64,000 nt of DNA, from NCBI GenBank assembly GCA_934365945.1, contig CAKRNE010000004.1, positions 62,001 to 126,000 on the forward strand, in the 5' to 3' direction. A program made the translations under genes and the position numbers. The notes beneath the pieces are model-generated. The model was not told where the DNA came from and did not search any database. It saw only the letters and a list, made by a program, of their open reading frames with translations. This DNA is from an uncultured Agathobacter sp. (GTDB lineage: Bacteria > Bacillota > Clostridia > Lachnospirales > Lachnospiraceae). Of this stretch, positions 18,169 through 27,788 are shown piece after piece; the stretch's first letter is position 1, and each line of letters starts with the position of its first letter.

Positions 18169-18197
18169 TTGAAAGCTAAAAGGTATTGAATTATAAT
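18169..18197 (+). promoter_or_regulatory. Promoter of the arabinose transport operon
   Basis: TTGAAA at 18169-18174, exactly 17 bases, then TATAAT at 18192-18197, about 40 bases before the binding-protein start. The inverted-repeat sites lie just upstream of the -35. Confidence 0.75.
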
Positions 18198-18238
18198 AAA
18201 ACCATCAAAAAAATATAACGTATAGGGAGGAAATACGT

Positions 18239-19399
18239 ATGAAAAAAATTATGAAACGAGTAGCAGCTGTTTTACTGGCAGCTACAATGGTTGTCGGAAC
18301 GGCAGCATGTGGAACAGGTGGAAATGGATCTTCACAGGGAGGATCAAATGCATCAGGAAAGATTAAGATTGGTGTTTCAATCTGGTCATCAACGGATGTT
18401 CTTGGTTCACAGTGCAAGAAGATTCTGGATGAAGCTGCTAAAGCACTTGATGTTGAAGTACAGTATGTTGACCAGGGACATGTATCAGAGAAGGTTACAG
18501 CCTCTGTTGAGCAGCTTGCAGCAGCCGGATGTCAGGGAATTATTATTTGTAATTCATCTGATACGGAGATGACTTCAGCTATCAAGACTTGTAATGACAA
18601 TAAAGTATATCTCTCACAGTTTTTCCGTGTAATAAGCAAAGAAAACAGTGCTGATATTTATAAGGCAGCAGAAGACTCACCTTATTACATTGGAGCAGTT
18701 CATGAGGATGAACCAAAAAATGGCGAGGAACTTGTAAACATCCTTTTGGAGAAGGGTGATCGTAACATTGGCCTTATCGGATGGGAGCAGGGAGATGCTA
18801 CCTGGCTTGGAAGATGGGAAGGTTATAAAGCCGGTGTAGATAAATGGAATGAAGAGCACCCGGATGACAAAGCTAAACTTTCAGAGCCACAGTATGCTGG
18901 AACAACTTCTGAGGGTGGTTCAAAGGCAGCAGAGGCACTTATGGCAGCAGATCCTACACTTGATGCGTTAATTCCAGCCGGTGGTGGCGGAGATCCACTC
19001 CAGGGAGCAATTGCAGCAGTTGAGCGTGCCGGAAAGACACAGGATATCGATATTGTATCGACAGACTTCCTTCCGGATCTTGGAGAGAGACTTGCAAATG
19101 GCTCAATGGCCGGAGAGTCTGGCGGACATTATTGTGATCCACTTATCTCTTTTATGATGGTTTACAATGCTATCAAGGGAAATTACAAAGATTTTTCAGG
19201 AAAATTTGAGGATGTACCATTCCCATACCTGTATGTATCTTCTGCTGATGATTATACAAACTATGAAAAGTATTTCGTAGATCAGCTTCCATATACAGAT
19301 GATGAGTTGGTAGAAATGTCTAAGCTGAGCCTGGATGATTTAAAGGCAAAGGCAGCAAGCGTATCTATTGAGGATGCTGAATCAAGAGCCGGAAAATAA
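18239..19399 (+). CDS. Sugar ABC transporter substrate-binding lipoprotein (arabinose/pentose type)
   Basis: A 386-aa exported lipoprotein with a lysine-rich signal peptide and a lipobox ending TAAC at about residues 21-24, followed by a glycine/serine linker. The mature domain starts KIKIGVSIWSSTDVLGSQC and continues with GCQGIIICNSSD, GDRNIGLIGW and ALIPAGGGGDPLQGA, which is the periplasmic-binding-protein type 1 fold of ribose/arabinose/xylose binders. Neighbouring araA and an AraR-like regulator suggest L-arabinose, but the ligand cannot be read directly. A hairpin follows its stop codon. Confidence 0.88.
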   Translation: MKKIMKRVAAVLLAATMVVGTAACGTGGNGSSQGGSNASGKIKIGVSIWSSTDVLGSQCKKILDEAAKALDVEVQYVDQGHVSEKVTASVEQLAAAGCQGIIICNSSDTEMTSAIKTCNDNKVYLSQFFRVISKENSADIYKAAEDSPYYIGAVHEDEPKNGEELVNILLEKGDRNIGLIGWEQGDATWLGRWEGYKAGVDKWNEEHPDDKAKLSEPQYAGTTSEGGSKAAEALMAADPTLDALIPAGGGGDPLQGAIAAVERAGKTQDIDIVSTDFLPDLGERLANGSMAGESGGHYCDPLISFMMVYNAIKGNYKDFSGKFEDVPFPYLYVSSADDYTNYEKYFVDQLPYTDDELVEMSKLSLDDLKAKAASVSIEDAESRAGK

Positions 19400-19416
19400 A
19401 ATGTAGCAGAATCACA

Positions 19417-19447
19417 AAAAGGTGGCATCTTGTGATGCCACCTTTTC
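19417..19447 (+). terminator. Intra-operon hairpin after the binding-protein gene
   Basis: AAAAGGTGGCATC pairs with GATGCCACCTTTT around a TTGT loop (19417-19446), with a T-rich 3' arm. It lies between the binding-protein gene and the first permease. Such hairpins usually let only part of transcription through and protect the upstream message, giving more binding protein than membrane subunits. Confidence 0.82.
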
Positions 19448-19476
19448 TAAAAAACACAGACAAAGAGGTAGATAAT

Positions 19477-20427
19477 ATGGGTACTACTAAAAAAATTTCA
19501 GGAAAGGCAATGGGGTATATTATCCTTCTTGGACTTGTTGTTATTTCCTGGGCAATATTTAAAATTTTGACACCGCATAATTTTGGTTCATTTTCTAATA
19601 TGTTGAATTATTTCCAGGCTAGCTTAATTGCAACAGTTGGTGCAGTTGGTTTCTATTTTGTAATGGTAATGGGAATGTTTGATTTCTCTATTGGTGCAAA
19701 TATCATGCTTTCAGCAATTGTCGGCTGTGTATTTGCTACAAGATTTAATATGGGATATTTTGGACTTATTTTAGGTTGTATTATAACAGGAACAATCGTC
19801 GGAGCATTGAATGGTATATTTTATGTAAAGCTTAGGATACCATCAATGATTGTTACAACAGGACTTGCTCTTATATATGAGGCACTTGCAAATTACATAG
19901 CAGGAGGAGTTGAACAGACACTCCCATCAGATTTACGTGCATTTGGACAGATGCCTGGTGATATAATTCTTGCAATTATTGCATGCATAGTTGCATATAT
20001 ATTTTTAAATTATACGAAAATAGGTACCTATACCTACGCAATCGGAAGTGATGAGTTCGTTGCAAAGAATATGGGTATTAATGTAAATAAATATAAGGTT
20101 CTTGCATTCATTTTGAGTGGAGCGTTCCTTGGTGTTATGGCTATTCTCACAATTAGCTATGGCTCTTCAATGGTAGCTGTTACAGGTATGGCATCTATGA
20201 GTCGAAACTTTGTCCCAACAATGGGATGCTTTTTTGGACTTGCATTTAAGAAATATGGTATGCCTCTTCCGGCAATTATCATAGGCGAGTTTGTTATCAA
20301 CATTATTTTCTTTGGATTTATTGCTCTTGGGGCACCAACTGCAATCCAGGATGTTATAACAGGATTTGCATTGCTTATCATCATTACTCTGACAACAAAG
20401 GCTACAAAGGGCGAGATCGTCAAGTAA
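19477..20427 (+). CDS. Sugar ABC transporter permease (RbsC/AraH type)
   Basis: A 316-aa membrane protein with about eight to ten hydrophobic segments. The conserved GMFDFSIGANIMLSAIVGC near residue 70 and the NGIFYVKLRIPSMIVTTGLA stretch are typical of CUT2-family permeases. The start at 19477 follows AAAGAGG; an upstream in-frame ATG at 19432 lies inside the hairpin and is rejected. A second, different permease gene follows the ATPase, so the membrane channel is probably a heterodimer. Confidence 0.87.
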   Translation: MGTTKKISGKAMGYIILLGLVVISWAIFKILTPHNFGSFSNMLNYFQASLIATVGAVGFYFVMVMGMFDFSIGANIMLSAIVGCVFATRFNMGYFGLILGCIITGTIVGALNGIFYVKLRIPSMIVTTGLALIYEALANYIAGGVEQTLPSDLRAFGQMPGDIILAIIACIVAYIFLNYTKIGTYTYAIGSDEFVAKNMGINVNKYKVLAFILSGAFLGVMAILTISYGSSMVAVTGMASMSRNFVPTMGCFFGLAFKKYGMPLPAIIIGEFVINIIFFGFIALGAPTAIQDVITGFALLIIITLTTKATKGEIVK

Positions 20428-20446
20428 TGAAAGGGGGAAGACAGTA

Positions 20447-21946
20447 ATGAGTGAAGTAAGATTACAAGTAAAAAATCTTTGTAAGAATTTTGGTATCACA
20501 AAGGCAGTACAGAATGTATCTTTTAATGTAAACAAGGGAGAGGTTCATGCACTTATCGGAGAGAATGGCTCAGGAAAGTCGACATTGACTAATATGCTTA
20601 CCGGTATTTACAGCATTGGCAGTGGTACATTTATACTTGATGGAAAAGAGGTTCATCCAAAGAATCAAGTAGAGGCTAATAATGAGGGAATCTCAATTAT
20701 TGTGCAGGAGCTTGGTACATTATCAGGTTTGACTGTTGCAGAAAATATATTTCTAGGACATGAGGAACAATTTGTTCATTGTGGAATCAAGAATACAAAT
20801 GCAATGAATAAAAAGGCAACGGAATTACTTAAAAATTATGGCTTTGACAGAATCAAAGCAGCAGATATGATCGATAACTATAATTTTGAGGATCGTAAGC
20901 TGGTTGAAATTGTAAAGGCAACTTATTTTAATCCTAAAATAGTAGTTATAGATGAAACAACAACAGCACTTTCACAGGAAGGCCGTGAGGAGCTCTATAA
21001 GCATATGGAGCGTATCAGAAAAAGTGGAAATACAGTTATTTTTATTTCACATGATCTTCCTGAAATTTTAGACAAATCAGATACAATTACAATTCTTAGA
21101 GATGGAGTTTATATTGATACTGTAAAGAGTAAGGATGTAACAGAAAATGATTTGAAAAAACTCATGGTAGGTCGTGAGGTGACAGGTGATTATTATAGGT
21201 CTGACTATGGAGAAAAAGTATCTGATGAGGTAGTACTATCTGTTAAAAATGTTACGGTTCCGGGACTTATAGAGGATGTGAGTTTTGATTTACATAAAGG
21301 AGAAATACTTGGCTTTGGTGGACTTTCAGAGTCAGGAATGCATGAGATTGGTAAGGCAATTTTTGGTGCATCCTATGACCGGACAGGAAAAGTGCAGTTA
21401 GCGGATGGAACCAATATAAATGATATTCCTACAGCAATTAAGCATAGTATTGCATATACGTCAAAGGATCGTGATAATGAATCTGTTGTGTTGAATCAAA
21501 GCATAGGTGATAATATTTGTCTGCCGTCATTGGATGAACTAGCTGGACCGCTAAAACTTTTAAGTGATAAAAAGCGTAAAGAATTTGCTAATAAATATGC
21601 AAAACAGATGTCGGTTAAGATGGTTGACGTAAATCAATTTGTTTCCAATTTATCAGGTGGTAATAAACAGAAAGTAGTGCTTGCCAGATGGATTGGAAAG
21701 GATTCTGATATTGTAGTGCTCGATAGTCCTACACGAGGAATTGATATTAAAGTTAAACAGGATATTTACCAGCTTATGAATAAGATGAGAAAAGAAGGAA
21801 AATCAATCATTATGATTTCCGAGGAATTGATGGAGCTGATTGGAATGTGTGATCGGATAATGATTATGAAAGATGGCAAAATCAGTGGAGAACTCGAGCG
21901 TGACCAGAACCTTGATGAAAATGGTCTGATTACGATGATGGTATAA
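20447..21946 (+). CDS. Sugar ABC transporter ATP-binding protein (two-domain, RbsA/AraG type)
   Basis: A 499-aa ATPase with two ABC domains. The first has Walker A GENGSGKST (about residue 38) and VVIDETTTAL as Walker B. The second has a degenerate Walker A (GGLSESGMHEIGKA) but a full signature NLSGGNKQKVVLARWI and Walker B VVLDSPTRGID. One weak and one good site is usual for CUT2 sugar importers. Its first-domain signature, NFEDRKLVEIVKA, is unusually divergent. It sits between the two permease genes, 19 bp after the first. Confidence 0.9.
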   Translation: MSEVRLQVKNLCKNFGITKAVQNVSFNVNKGEVHALIGENGSGKSTLTNMLTGIYSIGSGTFILDGKEVHPKNQVEANNEGISIIVQELGTLSGLTVAENIFLGHEEQFVHCGIKNTNAMNKKATELLKNYGFDRIKAADMIDNYNFEDRKLVEIVKATYFNPKIVVIDETTTALSQEGREELYKHMERIRKSGNTVIFISHDLPEILDKSDTITILRDGVYIDTVKSKDVTENDLKKLMVGREVTGDYYRSDYGEKVSDEVVLSVKNVTVPGLIEDVSFDLHKGEILGFGGLSESGMHEIGKAIFGASYDRTGKVQLADGTNINDIPTAIKHSIAYTSKDRDNESVVLNQSIGDNICLPSLDELAGPLKLLSDKKRKEFANKYAKQMSVKMVDVNQFVSNLSGGNKQKVVLARWIGKDSDIVVLDSPTRGIDIKVKQDIYQLMNKMRKEGKSIIMISEELMELIGMCDRIMIMKDGKISGELERDQNLDENGLITMMV

Positions 21947-21956
21947 GGAGGCAACT

Positions 21957-22928
21957 ATGGGAAGTCAAGCAAACACAAAGAGTACAGATAAGGAGCAGCA
22001 ACTTAAAAAAGCGTCGAAAATGTCATTAATCCGTTCGCTTTTGCCGATAGTAGGACTTGTTGTCATTTTCATGTTATTTAATTTTATGACAGATTTCAGA
22101 ATGATGAATAATATGAACCTGGTATTATCACAAGTTTATGTTACAATGATATCTGCAATGGGAGTATTTTTCATAATGACTATGGGAGGATTGGATTTCT
22201 CACAAGGATCAATTCTTGGAATATCTTCTATAGTGGTATGTATGCTTTCTAAATATAATATTGCAATTGCAATAATTGGAGGAATAGTATCAGGTGCAGC
22301 AATTGGTGCAATAAATGGATTCTTCTATGTTAACAGAAAGATTAAATCATTCATAGTTACAATCTGTACAATGTTCCTGTTCCGTGGATTTATCAAATAT
22401 CTCACAACAAATGCACCTGTTGCAGGATCTGCAACACTTATCAATTATGATAGTACAGCACTTAAGGTTACATGTACAGTTGTAATTCTTGTAATAGGTT
22501 TTATAGTTTTCCGTTTTACAAAATTTGGAACATACTTAAAAGCTATTGGTGCAGGAGAAAAAGCAGCGATGTTTTCAGGTATAAGAACAGATAAGATGAA
22601 GTTTCTTATTTATGTATTGGCAGGAGCTATTACGGGATTTGCAGCATTTATCAATGTAATTAAGGTTGGATCTGTCACCTCTTCAGGTGGTAATCAGCTA
22701 GAAACACAGATACTTATTGCTTTAGTATTAGGTGGAATGCCAATATCAGGTGGTGCAAAGGTTCGTTTTGAGAACATTATTGTTGGTTCATTACTTTATA
22801 TAGTGCTAAACAGTGGACTTACAATGATGGGATTTACAACTCAGATGATGCAGCTTATACAGGGAATTATTTTCCTTATATTCGTAGCGGTCTTTGCAGA
22901 TAGAGAATCTATTCAGGTTATTAAGTAA
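21957..22928 (+). CDS. Sugar ABC transporter permease, second subunit
   Basis: A 323-aa CUT2-type permease, paralogous to the one at 19477-20427. GGLDFSQGSILGISSIVVC near residue 73 and NGFFYVNRKIKSFIVTICT are the family signatures. AAGGAGG lies just before the ATG, 10 bp after the ATPase stop. The end of the transport block is marked by a hairpin at 22941. Confidence 0.87.
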   Translation: MGSQANTKSTDKEQQLKKASKMSLIRSLLPIVGLVVIFMLFNFMTDFRMMNNMNLVLSQVYVTMISAMGVFFIMTMGGLDFSQGSILGISSIVVCMLSKYNIAIAIIGGIVSGAAIGAINGFFYVNRKIKSFIVTICTMFLFRGFIKYLTTNAPVAGSATLINYDSTALKVTCTVVILVIGFIVFRFTKFGTYLKAIGAGEKAAMFSGIRTDKMKFLIYVLAGAITGFAAFINVIKVGSVTSSGGNQLETQILIALVLGGMPISGGAKVRFENIIVGSLLYIVLNSGLTMMGFTTQMMQLIQGIIFLIFVAVFADRESIQVIK

Positions 22929-22940
22929 TAATCGACCATT

Positions 22941-22981
22941 CAGAGTCATGTATTCAGATTTTTTGAATACAAATGGCTCTG
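22941..22981 (+). terminator. Hairpin between transport genes and the AraR-like regulator
   Basis: Arms CAGAGTCAT and ATGGCTCTG (one G-T pair) extend into GTATTCA and TGAATAC around a GATTTTT loop, with a 2-base bulge. There is no T-run after it, so it is more likely a processing or attenuation hairpin than a full terminator. Confidence 0.5.
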
Positions 22982-23015
22982 ATGGTTCATTTGAAAACAG
23001 GCAGGTTTATACATT

Positions 23016-24119
23016 ATGCAAAAGAATAATCAGGACAATTTGAAGTATCAGAAGTTATATCATTGGGCACATATACTTATAACAAGTGGTGTTATAAAAA
23101 ATATGGAAAAATTCCCATCAGAGACCATACTGCAAAAGAAATTTGGTTATTCAAGACAGACAGTTCGTACAGCGCTTCAGGAATTGGAAGACGAAGGACT
23201 TATTAAAAGAGTTCGAGGAAGCGGAACGTATGTTTCGTATGAAGGTAATGCTTTTGATGCTGATAAACCAAAGATAGGCCTTTTATTGAGCTACTATTCT
23301 GATTATCTTTTTCCTATGGTGTATGATGGAATTGAATCAGCTCTTACTGAAAAGGGATATGAGATTGAAGTTGCGGTGACTAGAAACAGGCTGAATGATG
23401 AACGAGTATGTCTGGAAGGGATGTTAAAAAGTGGTGTGGCAGGACTGATAATCGAGGGAACAAAATCAGCTTTCCCAAATCCACATATTCATTTGTATAA
23501 TGAGATAATAAAAAAGAAAATTCCAACGATTTTTATACATAATCATTATCAGAACATTAAATTTCCAAGTGTTGAAATGTTAGATGCTAAGGGTGCATAT
23601 GAACTGACTAAGATATTGATTGAGAACGGACATCGTAAAATAGGGGCTATTTTTAAGCAGGATGACATGCAAGGAATTGAACGATACAGAGGTTATGTTG
23701 AATGTTTATCAGATTATGGCATTAAGTATAATGATGACTATGTAAGCTGGTATGATACTAAACATTTTGATGAAAAGCTTTCCAAAAAGAATTTTGCCCA
23801 TATCAATCGTAAAACAAGGGATTGTACCGCAATGATAATTTATAATGATGAGGTTGTTGGAAGATATAAAGAATTCTTAGACGAGCGTAATATTTTGGTG
23901 CCTGAAAACTTGTCGATAGTTTCATTTGATGATGCAGAATTACAGCAAAAGTCTAAGGTAAAGACATTGTCAGTTATTCATCCGAAATATAAGCTTGGAA
24001 GGATATGTGCGAAGAATTTACTTCGTATGATTGAGGAAAAAAATTGGCAGGAAAAGAATTATTCATATCATTTTCCTGTAACAATAAATGATGGAAATTC
24101 TGTCAGAAAAATAAAATAA
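23016..24119 (+). CDS. AraR-like regulator (GntR DNA-binding domain, LacI-type sugar sensor)
   Basis: A 367-aa chimeric regulator. Residues 20-85 are a GntR winged helix (FPSETILQKKFGYSRQTVRTAL, trimmed here to its core SRQTVRTALQELEDEGLI, then VRGSGTYV). From residue 90 it is a LacI/periplasmic-binding-like sensor (IGLLLSYYSDYLFPMVYDGI, then SIVSFDDAELQQ). This architecture defines AraR of Bacillus, the arabinose-released repressor. It lies between the transporter and araA, only 12 bp from araA, and is the probable reader of the inverted repeats upstream of the operon. Confidence 0.88.
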   Translation: MQKNNQDNLKYQKLYHWAHILITSGVIKNMEKFPSETILQKKFGYSRQTVRTALQELEDEGLIKRVRGSGTYVSYEGNAFDADKPKIGLLLSYYSDYLFPMVYDGIESALTEKGYEIEVAVTRNRLNDERVCLEGMLKSGVAGLIIEGTKSAFPNPHIHLYNEIIKKKIPTIFIHNHYQNIKFPSVEMLDAKGAYELTKILIENGHRKIGAIFKQDDMQGIERYRGYVECLSDYGIKYNDDYVSWYDTKHFDEKLSKKNFAHINRKTRDCTAMIIYNDEVVGRYKEFLDERNILVPENLSIVSFDDAELQQKSKVKTLSVIHPKYKLGRICAKNLLRMIEEKNWQEKNYSYHFPVTINDGNSVRKIK

Positions 24120-24131
24120 AGGAGAAGAACT

Positions 24132-25628
24132 ATGTTAGCAGTAAAAAATTACAAATTCTGGTTCTGCACCGGCTCGCAGGACCTGTACGGAGATGAGTGC
24201 CTTGCAAATGTTGCAGCACATTCAAAGGAAATTGTAGCCAAATTAAATGAGTCAGGAAAGCTTCCTTTTGAGGTAGTCTGGAAGCCAACACTTATCACAA
24301 ATGAGCTCATTAGAAAGACCTTCAACGAGGCCAATACAGATGATGAGTGCGCCGGTGTTATCGTATGGTGCCATACATTTTCACCTGCAAAGTCATGGAT
24401 TTTAGGACTCAAGGAGCTCAGAAAGCCGTTACTTCATTTACATACCCAGTACAATGAGGAGATTCCATACGATTCAATTGATATGGATTTCATGAATGAG
24501 AATCAGGCAGCTCATGGTGACAGAGAGTGGGGACACATTGTCACACGTATGGGTATCGAGAGAAAGGTCGTTGTAGGACACTGGTCAGATCCTGTGGTAC
24601 AGGAAAAGATTGCATCATGGCAGCGTGTAGCAGTCGGTGTGGTAGAGAGCAGCCACATCCGTGTAATGCGTGTAGCCGACAATATGAGAAATGTTGCAGT
24701 TACAGAGGGCGATAAGGTAGAGGCTCAGATCAAGTTTGGCTGGGAAGTGGATGCTTATCCTGTAAATGAAATCGCAGAGTCTGTTGCTGCAGTTTCGCAG
24801 TCAGACACAAACGCTTTAGTTGATGAGTACTATGACAAATACGATATCCTGCTTGAGGGCAGAGATCCAGAGGAGTTCAAGAAGCATGTAGCTGTACAGG
24901 CACAGATTGAGCTCGGATTTGAGAGATTCCTTGAGGAGAAGAACTATCAGGCAATCGTTACACACTTTGGTGATCTTGGCGCATTAAAGCAGCTTCCGGG
25001 ACTTGCAATCCAGCGTCTCATGGAAAAGGGCTACGGCTTTGGAGCAGAAGGAGACTGGAAGGTTGCAGCAATGGTACGTCTCATGAAGATCATGACCGCA
25101 GGAAAGAAGGATGCCAAGGGTACATCAATGCTCGAGGACTACACATACAATCTCATGAAGGGCAAAGAGGGAATACTCGAGGCTCATATGCTTGAGATTT
25201 GTCCGTCAATTGCAGACGGTCCTATAAGCATCAAGTGCCAGCCTCTTACAATGGGCGACAGAGAGGATCCGGCAAGACTTGTATTTACATCAAAGGAGGG
25301 CACCGGTATTGCTACATCACTTGTTGATCTGGGTGACCGTTTCCGTCTCATTATCAATACAGTTGACTGCAAGAAGACAGAGAAGCCTATGCCAAAGCTT
25401 CCGGTAGCAACAAACTTCTGGACACCACAGCCTGACCTTTACACAGGTGCAGAGGCATGGATACTTGCAGGAGGAGCACACCATACAGCGTTCACATATG
25501 ACCTTACTGCTGAGCAGATGGGCGAGTGGGCAGCCATGATGGGTATTGAGGCTGTATTTATCGACAATGATACAACCATCAGAAACTTCAAGAAGGACCT
25601 TATGCTTGGAAATATTTTCTATAAATAA
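24132..25628 (+). CDS. araA: L-arabinose isomerase
   Basis: Converts L-arabinose to L-ribulose; 498 aa, full length. YKFWFCTGSQDLYG at the start, the metal-binding glutamates in GAEGDWKVAA and CPSIADGPISIK, and the histidine in GGAHHT are all conserved AraA features. GGAGAAG precedes the start. Ribulokinase and ribulose-phosphate epimerase genes are not in the window. A strong terminator follows. Codon choice looks richer in G and C than in the transport genes upstream, by eye. Confidence 0.96.
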   Translation: MLAVKNYKFWFCTGSQDLYGDECLANVAAHSKEIVAKLNESGKLPFEVVWKPTLITNELIRKTFNEANTDDECAGVIVWCHTFSPAKSWILGLKELRKPLLHLHTQYNEEIPYDSIDMDFMNENQAAHGDREWGHIVTRMGIERKVVVGHWSDPVVQEKIASWQRVAVGVVESSHIRVMRVADNMRNVAVTEGDKVEAQIKFGWEVDAYPVNEIAESVAAVSQSDTNALVDEYYDKYDILLEGRDPEEFKKHVAVQAQIELGFERFLEEKNYQAIVTHFGDLGALKQLPGLAIQRLMEKGYGFGAEGDWKVAAMVRLMKIMTAGKKDAKGTSMLEDYTYNLMKGKEGILEAHMLEICPSIADGPISIKCQPLTMGDREDPARLVFTSKEGTGIATSLVDLGDRFRLIINTVDCKKTEKPMPKLPVATNFWTPQPDLYTGAEAWILAGGAHHTAFTYDLTAEQMGEWAAMMGIEAVFIDNDTTIRNFKKDLMLGNIFYK

Positions 25629-25651
25629 AATATAGTTACACTTAATAATTG

Positions 25652-25706
25652 AAATCCCGGGTTGTCTGTTACACTAAGGTGTGTACGGACAACCCGGGAT
25701 TTTTCC
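25652..25706. terminator. Strong bidirectional terminator between araA and the GH42 gene
   Basis: A 15-bp perfect stem, AAATCCCGGGTTGTC at 25652-25666 with its complement at 25688-25702. An inner stem (GTTACAC with GTGTGTAC) continues it, and T-runs occur on both sides. It serves araA on the plus strand and could serve the convergent GH42 gene. Confidence 0.92.
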
Positions 25707-25778
25707 TGTTGTGAATGATACAAAAATGCAGTTACTTTTTGTGTGGCTTTGCTATATGTTTTAATGTATAGGGCACTC

Positions 25779-27788
25779 TTATAATGCTTCCTGAAGTATC
25801 TTCACATCCCACTTATTCATCACATCGCCCTCTTTAGCTGTTTCTCCGGTGATCAGGTCAACCTTTCCTGCAAGGCTTGCAGGGAGAGTCTGCTTTTCAT
25901 CAGTGAAATTCATCACATAGTAAAAGCGTGTATTTTCGCTCTCACGGCATGTGATTTCAAGACCTGTCTCTTCAGCAATGACACCTGATACAGACACTTC
26001 ATCTGAGGCTTCATCAAGCACCCTTGCAAGTCCTTCTGCCTCAAGCTGTGTGGCAACATAGTATACATGGCCTTTTCCGTAGCTATTCTTTGTGACAGCA
26101 GGCATTCCTGCATAGAAATCGCTTTCATATGTGGCGAGAACCTCTGCCCCTTCCGGGTGCATCAGATCGCACAGCAGATTGCATTTATATTCTTTTCCAT
26201 CAGAAAAGCTTACAGTGTTTGACTGCTCAGGTGCGAGAGCGTCAATCTCCTCAACCCAGACACCAGCCATCTCCCGAAGAGGTCCCGGATATCCGCCCAG
26301 ATGCACGTTGTCAGACTGGTCCACAATACCACTCATAAATGTTGTAATGAGAGTACCGCCGTTTTTCACAAACTGCTCGAGCTTTTCCTTCATGCCTTCC
26401 TTTACCATGTAGAGAACTGGTGCGGCAATCACCTTATACTTTGAAAAATCACCATCAACCGGAATCATATCTACAGAGATATTTTTATTATAAAAATACT
26501 CATAATAGCGGTGAATCTGGTCAACATATTTAAGGTCCCTGGTAGGTCCGCTTGTGTACTCAAGTGCCCAGTAATTGTCCCAGTCAAAGATGATTCCCAC
26601 ATCTGACTTATTGCGTGTGCCAAGTGTCTTTGTGCCGAAGCTTTCAAGCTCCCTTCCAAGCTGTGCAGTCTCCTTAAATACCCTTGTGTCATTTGTTCCG
26701 ACATGTGCTATTACAGCACCGTGGAATTTCTCGCAGCCGCCCTTGCTTCGTCTGAGCTGGAAGAACTGGATAGTGTCTGCACCGTGGGCTATGGTCTGAT
26801 AGCTCTGTGCACGCATCTGTCCCGGACGCTTCAATGAATTGTAGTGCTGCCAGTTCTGCTGGCTTGGAGTCTGCTCCATGAGCATGAATGGCTCATCCTT
26901 AAGACCGCGCATCAGGTCGTGGGTCATCGCAACCATGCTCCATGGTGTGTCGTATGCAGGGTAATTATCCCACGAAACGATATCCATCTCCTTAGCCCAC
27001 TTGAAATAGTCAAGGCCCTTGAAGGTACCCATCAGGTTTGTTGTGACAAGCGCATCAGGAATGATAGCTTTTACTGCATCGCGCTCCAGCTTATAGCAGT
27101 TCAGCATGCTGTCAGAGTAAAAACGTCTGTAGTCTGTTGATATTCCGGCAAAGCTTGTCATGCCGTCCCAGGCCTCCTCGCTGAGCTCGTTAGGTACAAC
27201 TATCTCATCCCAGTCATAGAAGGTGTGTCCCCAGAACTCTGTGTTCCAGGCATCATTTACGGCATCAAGAGTCTTGTACTTATCCTTTAGCCATACACGA
27301 AACTGCTTCTGGCAGTTGTCACAGTAGCAGTAACCGCCATACTCGTTATTGATGTGCCATACAGAAATATTTTTATTGTTGCTATAGCGTTTTGCGAGCT
27401 CTGTCGCAAGAGCCTTTGCGTACTTCTGATATACCAGAGAGTTCGGACAGAAATTGTGTCTGGCTCCAAATTTATGCCGGCGTCCCTCGTAGTCGGTGCT
27501 CATCGTCTCAGGATATTTCTTGACCATCCATGCAGGCAGTGCCGCTGTGGATGTTGCCATGACGATGTCATAGTTTTCTTTTGAGAGCATATCAACTATC
27601 TCGTCGAGCTCTGTGAAGTTATACTCATTCTCAGACGGCTGTATTTTAGCCCATGAAAAAACGTTGATTGTGGCACTGTTGATATGGGCATCCTTAAAGT
27701 ATGCCATGTCCTGCTCCCAGACCTGCTTAGGCCACTGGTTTGGATTGTAATCTCCTCCAAAAAGGATTCTTTTGAATTTTGACTGCAT
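25779..27788 (-). CDS. GH42 beta-galactosidase
   Basis: A 669-aa glycoside hydrolase family 42 enzyme. Near the start it has FGGDYNPNQWP. The acid/base glutamate lies in WHINNEYGG, and the nucleophile in LMEQTPSQQNW. A cysteine cluster, CYCDNCQKQF, matches the zinc site of thermophilic GH42 enzymes. The trimerisation and C-terminal domains follow at normal length. No signal peptide is seen, so it acts on imported galactosides, for example galacto-oligosaccharides or arabinogalactan fragments. GGAGG precedes the ATG. The AraC-type gene divergent from it is the likely regulator. Confidence 0.94.
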   Translation of the reverse strand: MQSKFKRILFGGDYNPNQWPKQVWEQDMAYFKDAHINSATINVFSWAKIQPSENEYNFTELDEIVDMLSKENYDIVMATSTAALPAWMVKKYPETMSTDYEGRRHKFGARHNFCPNSLVYQKYAKALATELAKRYSNNKNISVWHINNEYGGYCYCDNCQKQFRVWLKDKYKTLDAVNDAWNTEFWGHTFYDWDEIVVPNELSEEAWDGMTSFAGISTDYRRFYSDSMLNCYKLERDAVKAIIPDALVTTNLMGTFKGLDYFKWAKEMDIVSWDNYPAYDTPWSMVAMTHDLMRGLKDEPFMLMEQTPSQQNWQHYNSLKRPGQMRAQSYQTIAHGADTIQFFQLRRSKGGCEKFHGAVIAHVGTNDTRVFKETAQLGRELESFGTKTLGTRNKSDVGIIFDWDNYWALEYTSGPTRDLKYVDQIHRYYEYFYNKNISVDMIPVDGDFSKYKVIAAPVLYMVKEGMKEKLEQFVKNGGTLITTFMSGIVDQSDNVHLGGYPGPLREMAGVWVEEIDALAPEQSNTVSFSDGKEYKCNLLCDLMHPEGAEVLATYESDFYAGMPAVTKNSYGKGHVYYVATQLEAEGLARVLDEASDEVSVSGVIAEETGLEITCRESENTRFYYVMNFTDEKQTLPASLAGKVDLITGETAKEGDVMNKWDVKILQEAL

